This document shows, one piece after another, positions 50,347 through 61,062 of a stretch of DNA of 64,000 nucleotides (positions are counted from its first letter, which is position 1; each line of letters begins with the position of its first letter). The DNA is taken from NCBI GenBank assembly GCA_002189035.1, contig NEEC01000015.1, forward strand, positions 1,178,001 to 1,242,000. Direction: 5' to 3'. Under the pieces are notes generated by a model. It made no database searches and had not been told where the DNA came from. It was given only the letters and a program-made list of their open reading frames with translations. The position numbers and the translations under genes were made by a program. The stretch comes from Utricularia gibba. Taxonomy: Eukaryota; Streptophyta; Magnoliopsida; Lamiales; Lentibulariaceae.

Positions 50347-52051
50347 TTACATAGCAACATCGGGATCCAATCTTCGCTGAATGGCTGCAGCCGCCTGCAA
50401 AACCCGAGATTCAGCGTTCTTGAACACCGGGGAAATTGATGGGAAAGCTGAATGAAAAACATCTTTTTACTTACTTCCATCTTGCCGATCTTGTACAGGT
50501 AAGCCATCTCTTCCCGCAACTGAGCTTGCTCTTTCATTGCTTGGGCCTAGAGAAGCCAACGGACATAATTGCCACCCGCCATGATGACGTGCGTGGGAGA
50601 GAATATGCAGCATGAAAAGGAAAAAAAAAAAACAAGATACCATTCCACCCTGCATGGAGCGTTTCAAAGCTTCCACCTGCTCTTCCTTTTGTCTTTCACG
50701 TTCAAGCCGCAGTTCAAGCCTGCATAAACCATGAATGATTAACACAAGCTGGGGGTGAAATAGCAGAGGAACAAATAGGGTTATTCCCAATCGGGGAAAA
50801 GATTACCTTCGCTGTTCTTCATCATCGAATACAGTGCGTTCTGCCTTGTCAACCTTACCATGTCCCTTCTTCATTTCCTTTTCCATTTTACGCTGATAAT
50901 AAGCATCCAGGCTATAGTATCTGTGGCGTGAAAAAAGCATCATCACTACATACTATTAAAAAATCAGCACATATTCTTTCTCTTATAAAACGACCACTAA
51001 CTTTTTAGATGGGAAGGTAGCTGTGTTATGATCTTCCATGAAACTGCACAAATTTGAGAACATCGAAACACCGCCACCAAGTGAATAATAAGCACGCTGA
51101 AAACAACTAAACCATATCTAGGATTATTACACCCATCAGCTAGCTGCTTACTCTTTAAACAACTGCTTCTCCTCCCAGTTGGGCAGGCTTTCCAGATTCA
51201 CCTTCACAAAACAGACACCAAGCATTTCATCATGGAAGCCATACCAATAGGCAATCACAGTAAAAAGGCAGTATATTTATGCATGAAATACGATTTAACA
51301 ATATGCATTACATTTTTCACTTCCGCTAACCATGCGGTAAATTCGGGTCTTTTGTTCCTGAAAATAAAAATATAACACATTATGCACGATGAATGCCACT
51401 GGTTTCTATTACGAAAAAAAAGACTCGGATTCAGATACCAAAAGGTAAGTTAAACAACAACAACTATGTCCGAAATTGAAGGATATGTAGCAACAGGATT
51501 CAGGATTCTGAGCCAAGTTGAATTATCAAGAAGCAAACATTTCAGCATCATAATGAACTATTTAGCAAAAAGGTTGAGACAAAAATACTACCACATATCA
51601 GTTTCTCTGATAATGCCATGCTTCCCCATGAGCCAGTAACTGCGCCTTTTTTCTCCTTATCTTTGTGTTTCTTTTTCTCCTTCTTCTTATCCCTTTTCCT
51701 CTTCTCCTCCCTGTCCTTCCTCTTCCTATGCCTCTCTTTCTCCTTCCTCCGCTTTTCCTTCTTCTCCTCTCGCCTTCTCTTCTCCTTCCTCCGCCGCCTT
51801 CGTTCCTCCTCCGAATCTTCAGAACTTGAATGCGAATCTGAAGATTCGCTATCGTACTCTGAAGAAGAATACGAATCGCTATCTCGAGACCGTCTTCCAC
51901 TGCTCCCTTCCTTCCGCCGCTTCTTACTTCGGGGACGATGAGATTTTCCAGGCTTCTCTTCATCGATGTCGGAATCCGCATCCGGGTCGGGTTCCGATCC
52001 CGACACCGACTTATGGCGTTTGCCAAACTCGTCTTTACCATGGTTCGCCAT
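50347..52051 (-). CDS. SCI1: style cell-cycle inhibitor 1 (SCI1)-like protein, apparent frameshift in exon 1
   Basis: Eight exons on the minus strand. Exon 1 (from the ATG at 52051) encodes a Ser/Asp-rich then Lys/Arg/Glu-rich nuclear-type region (KPGKSHRPRSKKRRKEGSSG) ending KKGAVTGSWG. The next codons continue in another frame as KHGIIRETDMW. Later exons give NKRPEFTAWLAEVKN, VNLESLPNWEEKQLFK, FMEDHNTATFPSKKYYSLDA, KAERTVFDDEEQRR, ALKRSMQGGMAQAMKEQAQL, REEMAYLYKIGKME and AAAAIQRRLDPDVAM. Family knowledge: SCI1 is a nuclear protein that restrains cell proliferation in the tobacco pistil. The frame change fits loss of one G from the G4 run at 51624-51627 (plus-strand C4). All other joins are in phase, so this is either a sequence error or a young null allele. 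Confidence 0.88.
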
Positions 52052-53292
52052 CTTCCCCGGCTCGGTTCGATAGAAACAACTGGTTGAAACTTAAAAGCCT
52101 TACACCCTCCAGTTACTGGGCCTTTTATTGGGCCTCCACAAAGGCCGGCCCATCTATTACAATTTGAAATTACAGAACAGATCCAATATGTTTATTGATA
52201 AAAAGAGATGAAATAAAATTGATAATTGGAGATATATTTCTTTAAATAAAAAGGATAATATTGTATTTTAAATAATGAAATTAAGTAAAAATATTTCTAA
52301 TAGATAAATTTGTGTTTTATCATGAATTAAATAATAAAATTATTTTGATAAACTAAATATTATTTTTTAACAGAATATTTAAATTATGAACATGGGCTTG
52401 GGGAGGCCCAAAGCTTATACCCAAAGGCCAAGCGCCAGTTAATGTCTGCAGTGTAAACACGTGTTCCCCCGCCCCCCGGAACGAGCTGTAAGAAGTCGGC
52501 AACACGTGAAAGTCGTCGGTCAAGGTTTCGACGTCGTTTCCTGGTTGGGCTGCTGTTTCGTTTTGTAAGAATCCCATTTTCCCCTTGGCGTAGAGATCTA
52601 TGCATTTTTTCTCCTGTATCCGGTTACAAGAACGGAGATCTGAGAGCCACCATTTCTCTCTTTCTTAAGTTTTACTTTTTTTGTCGGTTGAGGCTCATTG
52701 TGATCTCCGCCTTTGCTCTCTCTGGGTCGTTGTTCAGCCCTGTTCGTCACGTTTTTTGAAGCCTCGGGTTCAGGTCTGCTGTGTGATTCTCTATGCGATT
52801 GATTTTTCTGATCAGCGGTTATCTCGATCAGCTAAGATAGCGTCCAGTGTGTCGAGATCGATATGGAAATTGTTCGCTGCTAATTGAATTTTCGACGCTT
52901 TTGATTTTCTCTGGGTCGTGAATCTTTTTATCCTCATCTACGCAATTTTGATTGAAAAGGAATTGTGTGGCGGTGTTTACCTCATCCATTCTCTTGGTAT
53001 CTCGATTTGAGTCCTGGTAATCAAAGGCCGGATTTTAGATGTTGATCTACTCTGCGTGGTTTGAATAGAATTTTTTTTTTTTTTTTTTTTTGGTTTCTTT
53101 CGAAGGATCGATGTGATGTTTGGTGAATAAATGAAAAAAATTCCTGGCTTTCGCTCTGAATCCCAAATTTTAAAATTTACAGCATTTTTAAATCTTGACC
53201 ATAGGAATAACACTCAAATTTGCATTCTCTGGTGCAGTGTCCACTAATTTCAGGTCCAGATTTTGCCGCTTGGAACTGACTTATCCTGAGTC
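52052..53292. promoter_or_regulatory. divergent SCI1/PPI1 promoter region with two G-boxes
   Basis: SCI1 and PPI1 diverge from here. Two CACGTG G-boxes lie at 52458-52463 and 52503-52508, 45 bp apart. Positions 52600-53290 probably hold the PPI1 leader with an intron, including a T-run near 53070-53090. Positions 52190-52390 are A/T rich and empty. Confidence 0.55.
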
Positions 53293-55997
53293 ATGGGCGT
53301 GGAGGTTTTAGAGGCAAAAGTGGCTGCTACTGAACCTGAAAAGGAAGCTGGGTTGTCACTGGATGATGGAGCAAACATAAAATTTGGCTCTCACAATGTC
53401 GATGAGAAGTTAAATGGTGACATAAATGGAGTACCTGAATCTAATCTCCAAAAAAATGCAGCCGATGAGTGGCCCCAACCGCAGCAGATTCACTCGTTTT
53501 TTATTGTTAAATGTCGTCCATTTGAGGATCAGAAGTTGAAGGACAAAATGGAGTTGGCTGAGAAAGAGCTACAGAAAAAGAAGCAGGCCCGATTGCAGAT
53601 TATTGAAAAAATAAAGTCCAAGAGGGTAAAATGTCTTGATTATTGCTATGCTCTTCCTTTTACGCTAGCACTCGTGTAATATTATCTTTGTTACGGCACA
53701 CTTGCTTACCAGTGATTATATCATATGTTACCTGCTTGACATAGTTGCATCTTCTGATTGCTTGTACTCATGCATGCGAAGCTGGAGATACATGTAAACG
53801 TTTTGTCCCTTGTTTTCACCAATAAGTTTTTCTTTTCCCTGTGGTACTGCTTATTTTCTTCCTACTAATTTTCTGTGGCATTTTCTTTCATTTTTTTTGT
53901 TTCAATTCAGTTTGTCTCAGACATTTAATCCCGTTCTATGTCAGATCAGGCCCTTTATTCTGTGTGTATTTGAATCATTGTTCTGTATGATGTTTACCTG
54001 ATTATCTAAAGAATGATGAGAAGGATGATAATGACTTATGAAAAATCACAGGCAGATCGAGTGCAGGTTATAACTGAAATAAGGAACTTGAGTGTTGAAA
54101 ACAAACAATATAGGACAATGATGGATGAAAAGAAAAAGGAAATGGAACCACTGCAGCAGGCTTTGGGCAAGCTGAGGGGAGCATCTGGTGCCAGGGATAA
54201 GGGTTCGAGTTTATGTTCCTCTGAGGAAGAACTCAACGACCTTGTGAGATCATTGTTTTAAAAGTTGTTTTATTCTATGTTTGCATCACTGCAGGATTTG
54301 TAACTAACTTCCTGGGACATTAAATTCTCCAGATCAGAAGTTACCAGCATCGAATTCAACATGAAAGTATTACACTCAATGAGGAGAAACAAATTTTGAG
54401 GGAGATTAGACAGCTTGAAGGGACTAGGGAAAGAGTTATTGCTAATGCTGCTGAGAGGGCGATGATTGAAGGTTCAATGGGTGAAAAAGGAGTACTCCAG
54501 GACCAAGTCAAAGTGAGTAGGCAGGCTGTGGTCCTTTGAATTTTTATGTTTTGTTGATACTTGCCGATGACAGCCTAATTTCAGTCGATAGGGGTTGATC
54601 TTGATGGAGTGCGAAAGGAAAAGCAGTTGATCAACGCCAAGCTCAAGCGCCATGATGAAGAAAAGCTTGCCATTGAAAAAGAGATCCTCACCTTAGAGGA
54701 TGAACTCTCGCAGTGACAGAGAGCAGGGACAATATTTTTGAAAAAATCAAGGAATTGAGGAAACAACGAGATGATGGGGTATGCTGTTTTCTATTCGATG
54801 TTTACCAACGTGGTGCGTTTTTTTTTCTGATTCAAGTGAACTGTGGTAATCTGATGACTTTGCCTTTCAATCCTTGCAGAATTCCCCATTCTACCAGAAT
54901 CGTGCACTTCTAACTAAGGCAAAATCTCTTGCCGCTGACAAAAATATTGATGCACTGATACAGCTGTGTAACGCAGAGGTTTGGTGGATGTTTTTTCTAA
55001 CATGATTATCAACGTCTGCAGTAAGTCGCAGCCTTCTAGAGACACTTTTTTTTTTCCTTGCAGGAAGAAAACTTCATGTTACTTTGGAATAGTCAAAAGT
55101 CATTCAGGGATGACTATGTACGCAGAATATTGCCTTCACTTGACATGAGGCAGTTTAGTGGAGATGGCCGTTTGAGGAACTCGGATGAGAAACCACTGTC
55201 CCAGGTGAAGACATCTCCACCTGAAACGGAGGTCCTCAAAGCAACTGCAAAGCAGATACAACATGACAGCGACGCTGTCGTGGTTGATCTGCCCAGTGAT
55301 AAAGCTTCAAAAACAAAGGACTCTAAACAGAAAGAAGGAAATAAAAAATTAGAGAAGACCAAGGAAAGAACTGATGTCCTGGAAGAAGAGGAAGAGTTTT
55401 TTATTGAAACATTGCCGAGAGACCCTCTTCCAAAGGTGGAGGTTGATCCAGTGAAGCTGAAAGAGCTGAAGAGGGAAGAAGAGATAGCTAAGCGCATCCA
55501 GGCTGAGGAGAGAAAGAAGAAGCTGGCAGAGAAAGCTGCTGCAAAAGCTACTATTAAGGCTCAGAAGGAAGCTGAAAAGAAGCTCAAGGAAATTACTATT
55601 CTTGACTCAACACCCTCGCTGCTACTCAACGCAAGCGCTTTAAAGTTAATTCATTGCTTTTCATATATTTCAGGAACGTGAGAAGAGAGCAAGGAAAAAG
55701 GCTGGGGCGTCGGCTGCTTCCCCTGATGATGCTGAGGAACCAACTGAAGCAGCTGTAGAGGATGCTGAACTGACGAAAAAGGAGGAAACACCACCTGAAA
55801 CTCCACTTCCACAGAAGAACAAGGAGAGCAAAGAAGCTCCCATCAGACGAAGAACAAGGGTGCCGAGAAGCAGAGTGGATTCTCTTCCAAAAGCGGTACT
55901 TAAACGCAAGAAATCTGTCAACTACTGGCTGTGGGCTGTTCCTGCTGGACTGGCCGTGGTCCTCCTCCTCACTCTGGGTTTCTTATACACCCGTTGA
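53293..55997 (+). CDS. PPI1: proton pump interactor 1 (PPI1)-like protein, with two lesions
   Basis: Seven exons (53293-53632, then starts at about 54052, 54334, 54586, 54880, 55064 and 55675) encode a coiled-coil protein of about 600 residues. Exon 1 holds HSFFIVKCRPFEDQKLKDKM, the PPI family motif. Central exons are heptad-rich (EEKQILREIRQLEGTRERVI, KEIKELRKQRDDG-type). The Lys/Glu-rich C-terminal region (EREKRARKKAG) precedes a single C-terminal membrane anchor, YWLWAVPAGLAVVLLLTLGF, ending LYTR. Family knowledge: PPI1 is an ER-anchored protein that stimulates the plasma-membrane H+-ATPase. Exon 4 loses frame after LEDELS, where one base would restore AVTESRDN, and the donor after KKLK reads GAAATT instead of GT. 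Both fit single-base deletions. Confidence 0.85.
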
Positions 55998-56281
55998 CTT
56001 CCTTAGGGTGCTTTGAGTTGAAAGAAAGAGACCGTACTTTTTCCGATGATTTTGAGACACTTGGGGTCTGTACGACATTTTGTTTTCTTGTACTTTCAAC
56101 TTACACTTCCATTTCCAAGGAGAGTGTTTACAAAGAAAAAATTGCAGAACAATGTTTTATCAACTGCTGCAGGTGTTTCAATATGGCGACTCATCTTCAT
56201 TGATAGATTACGATTCTTCTGTACAACTTAAAGGTGAACCAGGCTGCATCACACAAATCTACACACATGTATCATCCCTCC

Positions 56282-57146
56282 CTATGCTTCATCGCCATCA
56301 CTGGATGCAGGATGACTGTCAGCATGAAACTCTGAATCCACTCCATCTACTATGCGCACCCTGTTAAGAAGCATCGGCAGATGCAGCCACCGTAGAAGAG
56401 AAGAGCAATAATCGGTTTTCAATACCAGCAGGTAAAAGTAGGTTACCGTTCAAGGACATATTTTCCTTCTTTATACTTCTGGCTGACGTCGGTGGCGGCA
56501 AACTACAAAACACAGAAACATGATGAGGCTGAAATCCTCTTCAGGTGGAAGACATGAGATGGGTTATGGAGACGTACATATTTCCAGCCAACTATTTGCC
56601 CACAACGGCAACAGAAACAATCGGCAACTGTATGCATCCCAGACACCATCACCCTCTCCTCACGAGGCCCAAAATTGAGATTCACTCTGCAACACAATTA
56701 TATGCAACTAATTCAATCTCGGGAAAGAGATGAATCGACAAAATCGAGGATTGAGACAGAGGAAGTGATTCAAGGAGTATGCGTTTACGATCGACACAGA
56801 CCCAGAAGGAAAATAGAAACTTGGAAGATACTAACGCTTTATGAAACAGGTACGCCTTTCCCCTGCGGCTATGGAATTGCTGCCAATTTCAGCAAATAGT
56901 ACGTCAGAAGCAGCATAGTCAAAGGAAAACTATATAGAGAGGAAGCAACCCACAAGACTAAAATCGGAACCCAATATAAAAATGAAAGAATCAGCAAATC
57001 GATTGGAACGAAAAAGAATGTTCAATCGCAGTGGAGACGATCAATCGAACCCGAGAAACAATATCATCAGCAAGGGCTAAATGGGTTTTGCAGAATTTGC
57101 ACCGATAACTCTTTCCTTCGAGATCCACCACAAAAATTCTCCCCAT
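56282..57146 (-). CDS. Yippee-like zinc-binding protein
   Basis: Five very short exons (57146-57051, 56879-56836, 56686-56578, 56502-56447, 56360-56282) join in frame to 127 residues. The product follows the Yippee fold: [20 protein letters not shown] at the start (first CxxC), [16 protein letters not shown], then [20 protein letters not shown], the second CxxC in [13 protein letters not shown], and [13 protein letters not shown]. Family knowledge: Yippee domains bind one zinc through the two CxxC pairs and resemble the CULT/MsrB fold; plant functions are largely unknown. The tail [20 protein letters not shown] is acidic. The gene converges on PPI1 (284 bp between stops) and is head-to-head with the PPR gene, with 228 bp between start codons. 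Confidence 0.88.
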
Positions 57147-57374
57147 CTCATCTCAAGCTCGGAGAGACGAACATGCAGGCATCGACAACAACCCCTCAAC
57201 TGAAACGTGATTTCAGAGAACGAAAGCTTCAGGGGAAGGAATTGGGCTTAATAAATGGGCTGTCTGAAGCCCAAAAAACCTTTATTTTTGTATTGGAACT
57301 CAGCTTCCATCCCTTGCTCGCTTGTAGGTTTCATCGGAACGTAAAAACTGTTGGCATTTTGCGTGTGGAATCGC

Positions 57375-58822
57375 ATGCAGATGAAGTCCGGATTGCAGCT
57401 ACTCTTCTTGCAAATCCCCTGCTTACGCAGATTGCATTTCGGCACCCTGAGAACTCTTGGATCACCAGCTGTTGTTCAGACCTATCGGCAGGCTAGTTTT
57501 ACCAGTTTTCAAGAAAATGAGCCTGAGAATGTAGTTTTAAAGATCGATAATGTCTTGAGGAGCAATCCCAATTGCACCCTGGAGGATATCGAGAGCCGCC
57601 TCCGTGAATGCGATATCTTCTTAACAGATGATCTGATCCTGAATGTCCTTCAACGGCACCGTTCTGAGTGGAAACCCGCTTTCGCGTTCTTTACCTGGGT
57701 CTGTGGGAGGATGAACTCTACTGGATGCTGCCCTGGCGTATCCGCTTACAACGAAGTTTTGGATATTCTGGGGAGAATGAGGCGGTTTGTTGAGTTCCAC
57801 CAAATGCTCGACGAAATGCGAATGAGAGAAAATTTCGTAAATGAGCGTACTTATGCTATTGCGGTTGGCAGACTCGCCTCTTCTCACGAGGTTGATGGTG
57901 CGATTAAGTTTTTCGAAAGGATCGAAGACTTTGGGCTTGAGCGCAACTTGGCTGCGTTTCAAACGCTTCTATTATCATTGTGCAGGTATAAACATGTGGA
58001 AGAAGCTGAGTTACTGTTCAGGAATCGTAGACGTGAGTTTGGAGACGACATCAAATCCTGGAATATCATCCTGAATGGATGGTGTGTTCTGCGCAGTTTG
58101 CGTGATGCAAAGAGAGTTTGGAGAGATATTGTTCGATCACAGTGCCGCCCAGATGTGTTCACTTACGGAATTTTCATAAACTGCCTGTGCAAGTCAGGGA
58201 AGATCACTACAGCAATGACGTTGCTCAGGAAAATGTGGGACGACGGGCGCAGCTCCCCCGATTCAGCAATTTGCAATACGGTTATCAATGGTTTATGTTT
58301 CAAGAAGAGGATTCCTGAGGCTCTTCAGATATTCGATGAAATGAACGCCAGGGTTGCCCCCCTAATGCTGCTACATACAATTGCCTTATCAAGCACATGT
58401 GTAAGATTCAGAGGATGGAGAAAGTGGCTGAGCTGATCAAGGCAATGGAAGAAAAGGGTGGTGCTTGTTTGCCGAACGCTTTAACTTACAGTCATCTATT
58501 GCAGGTGGCTAAAACACCAGGGAAAGTTGAGGAGATTTTGGGGATGATGAAGAAGAGTGGATGTAGTCTTCAACTTGACTTGTACAACTTGTTATTGAGA
58601 TTGTTCATGGCGTGGGGAGATGAGGAGAGGGCGAAACAGATATGGGATGAAATGGGGAAGAGCGGCTATGGGCCGGATCAACGATCGTACACAATAATCA
58701 TTGATAGTTTGTGGAGTAAAGGAAAGGTGGACAAGGCGATGGAGTTTTATTCAGATATGTGCTTCAAGGGATTGACTCCAAAGCCCAAGACCAAGTTCTT
58801 AATCGAACAAGCGAATTCCTAG
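57375..58822 (+). CDS. P-class pentatricopeptide repeat protein, probably mitochondrial, apparent frameshift
   Basis: Intronless, as usual for PPR genes, with about 482 codons from the ATG at 57375. The N-terminus (MQMKSGLQLLFLQIPCLRR) is a likely organelle targeting peptide. PPR units follow, for example SAYNEVLDILGRMRRFVEF, DDIKSWNIILNGWCVLRSL, DVFTYGIFINCLCKSGKITT and SAICNTVINGLCFKKRIPEA. After EMNAR the frame breaks. One added G in the GGG at 58351-58353 gives GCPPNAATYNCLIKHMCKIQ and continues to the end of the second frame (SHLLQVAKTPGKVEEILGMM, YTIIIDSLWSKGKVDKAMEF). The protein ends at 58822. It may be one gene with a sequence error. Family role: binds organelle RNA for processing, splicing or translation; the target is unknown. 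Confidence 0.88.
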
Positions 58823-59090
58823 AAACAACTTGCGAAGCATGAAACTTGGCCTTAAGAGATGACGTCCAAAGGAGTGGTTCCAGAGTCCAAGACCGAGTTT
58901 TCAATCTCAAAAAGGAATGGGAACCATGTCTGAAATGGGGAACTTAGACTCAAGATACAAAGGAATGGTTGCAGAGTTCAAGACCACGTTTTTAAACGAA
59001 CCATGCACATTGACTAAAATCAATGTCTGAAACGGGGCAAACCAGGAATGGTTCTAAGTTCATAATCAATCAAAGGAATGGTGGCTGGGA
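58766..59090. repeat. degenerate tandem repeat overlapping the end of the PPR gene
   Basis: About four diverged units of 85-100 bp start near 58766, 58868, 58958 and 59045. Each begins with a variant of AAAGGAATGGTTCCAGAG then CAAGACC...GTTTTTAA, and the first three units share ATGAAA...GGGG-type sequence further on. Unit 1 includes the last codons of the PPR gene and its stop. Confidence 0.7.
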
Positions 59091-59818
59091 GCAACTGGGG
59101 AATAGGAAACTCGCCTCCAGAGGTGAGGAATTGTTCCAGAGCCCCTGAAGAGTTGCTGATGGAACAAGAAACGGCAAGAAGTAATTTTTGAAAGGTAAAC
59201 GCAGGTTAAGTGCTCAATTAATCTCAGCCAGAAGCATGATGATTGAACTTTAGCCAGTGATGTACTTGGATGCGCGCACACACACACGGGTGAAATACAC
59301 GATAGAAAGGGATAGAAAGTGATGGATGCTTTTCCTCTTGACGCAGGTATTCTGTTGTACCTCAACTCCGGCCGATCTGAGCAACCATGAGACCAAACGA
59401 ATTAAAACTCGCAGGCACGGTGTGTGGGGACCATTCCCTGTCCGGAAACAGTAAGGAAGCCTCCATGATCGGTACTTCTCTACAAAATTAATTTTTTTAT
59501 TCATATTCCCCTTCTTCAGAAAAGGCTACTCTCTATCCGGCAAGCCATGTGAACTACCCCACTCTTACAATATGATGTCGATTGAGACTGATATGCGTTC
59601 TTTTTTTTTCAAGTTGTTTGCGTACTCCCCCACTCTTCACTTATGTACCGAACGATTATTAACTGGAAAAAACACTGCAGGATTACAGATTTGTAGCAGG
59701 CTACACTTACACATTCAGGAAAACAACAAACGTCCAGAGAGGTAATTGATACTAATACTAATCATAATGCATCACCATTAAGTTTCCATAACGAGGAAGA
59801 TTTCTTGCATCAATATTT
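58823..59818. other. spacer between the PPR and NAC genes
   Basis: The repeat described separately occupies the first part. A short (CA)n tract lies at 59277-59286. From 59500 to 59818 there is no supported ORF; this is the 3' flank of the NAC gene. The two genes are convergent. Confidence 0.5.
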
Positions 59819-61062
59819 TCAGAATCCCCACATGCAGTCGAGCTCAGGCGCTCCCATCCTCAGACTCTCACACGGCATCCATTGGCTACCAGTGGCGTGT
59901 TCAGGAAACTGAGTCGCCGGAGACGCCGCCATCGACGAGATTACATTCTGCGGCAGCTTCAGATTATCCTGTAGAGATCTCAGGTACGGGAACGCCGGAG
60001 TAACACCAGCACCGACAGCGGAAGAGGAGGATAAAGGGTTAAGGAAGAGGGCCTGATGATTAGCTGCAGCAGGAGGGGGTGGCTGCAACGGAGGAAGCTC
60101 GAAGAGAGAGTAGTGGTTAAAAACGGGTGCTGCAGTGGAGAAACAGGGCACGTGCTCCTTCGAGTGTACATCAAAGGAGCAGCTCTCTCGGTCGTTTGAG
60201 GCCGTGGAAGGTTCCAGAAGCGCCGGCAGTGAAACGGAAGATGGAGAACCAACTTCCGGTATCACATCAACGTCGGTGGGTACCCTCTTCTTCCCACCAC
60301 CGCCGCCTCCGGCGACGGCGACTCCAGTTTTCTGAAACACACGGGAGATTACCCACTCCCCCTGAGCGATAAAGAAATCACATTTGAGGCACAGGTATCG
60401 GTGCAGCTAGCAAGCGTAATGATGATGTGAGATCACATCACCATATTGTAAAAAAGCTATGGAACCAAGATCCTGCTTTATCCTAATGGAGTTCTTTAAT
60501 TTTGGGGTTACCTTTGGATTTCCAGAAAGACAGTGATATGAAAGTTTGCCATCAAGACGATATTCGTGCATGACCCAATTGCTTTTCTCCCCTTTAGGCG
60601 CACGGCCTCTGTAAAAGACTAGGGTTTTCTTCATTCCGACAAGGGAGCAAGTTTTTGAGCTGTAAATTTCACGATCTTTCCCTGTAGCCTTCCAGTACCC
60701 AGCTTCCGTAGCTCGATTGGTTCTCAGGCCGGTTGGATATTTCCGATCCCGAAGACTGAAGAAGTACCATTCTTTCTCCCCCATCTTGGCTTTACCTGCA
60801 TACACGAAATTGTAAGAAAGACGCCATATTTTCAACTGGGTTTTGTTCAAGGTTGTATTTTGATGTTACCAGGAAGATGCCAGGGCTCGCACTTGTTGAG
60901 ATCAACTTCAGCGATAGCTCTACTGGTGAAACCGGAGTCAATCACTTTCTTCAGAAGATAGTAAGTGATGAGTTCTTCGTCTGTTGGGTGAAACCTGAAC
61001 CCTGGTGGCAAAGCTTCATACTTTTCGTAGCTGTGTTGCTGATGAAGAAGATGGTTGTCCAT
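59819..61062 (-). CDS. NAC transcription factor, NAM/CUC/ORE1 subgroup (miR164-type)
   Basis: Three exons (61062-60870, 60795-60512, 60361-59819) join in frame to 339 residues. NAC subdomains A-E are complete: [72 protein letters not shown] with [20 protein letters not shown], and MHEYRL followed by [13 protein letters not shown]. The spacing after [15 protein letters not shown] matches the NAM/NAC100/ORE1 group. The C-terminal region holds [12 protein letters not shown], encoded by a miR164-complementary site, and ends PELDCMWGF, a typical W-containing end. Family knowledge: members control organ boundaries, meristems or senescence. Which member is unresolved. A TATA-like stretch (TATATATA) lies near 61145-61154. 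Confidence 0.92.
60137..60157 (-). promoter_or_regulatory. miR164 target site in the NAC mRNA
   Basis: On the minus (sense) strand the site reads AGCACGTGCCCTGTTTCTCC plus a final A. Against the known miR164 sequence all positions pair except one G:U wobble at the eighth miRNA base and a mismatch at the last base. It encodes EHVPCFS, the hallmark of miR164-targeted NAC genes. Confidence 0.9.

Noticed and set aside
51548..51602. Continuation of the SCI1 first frame (SMALSEKLICGS...) as a real C-terminus
   Set aside because: The other frame matches the family sequence and joins the next exon in phase, so this tail is a frameshift product.
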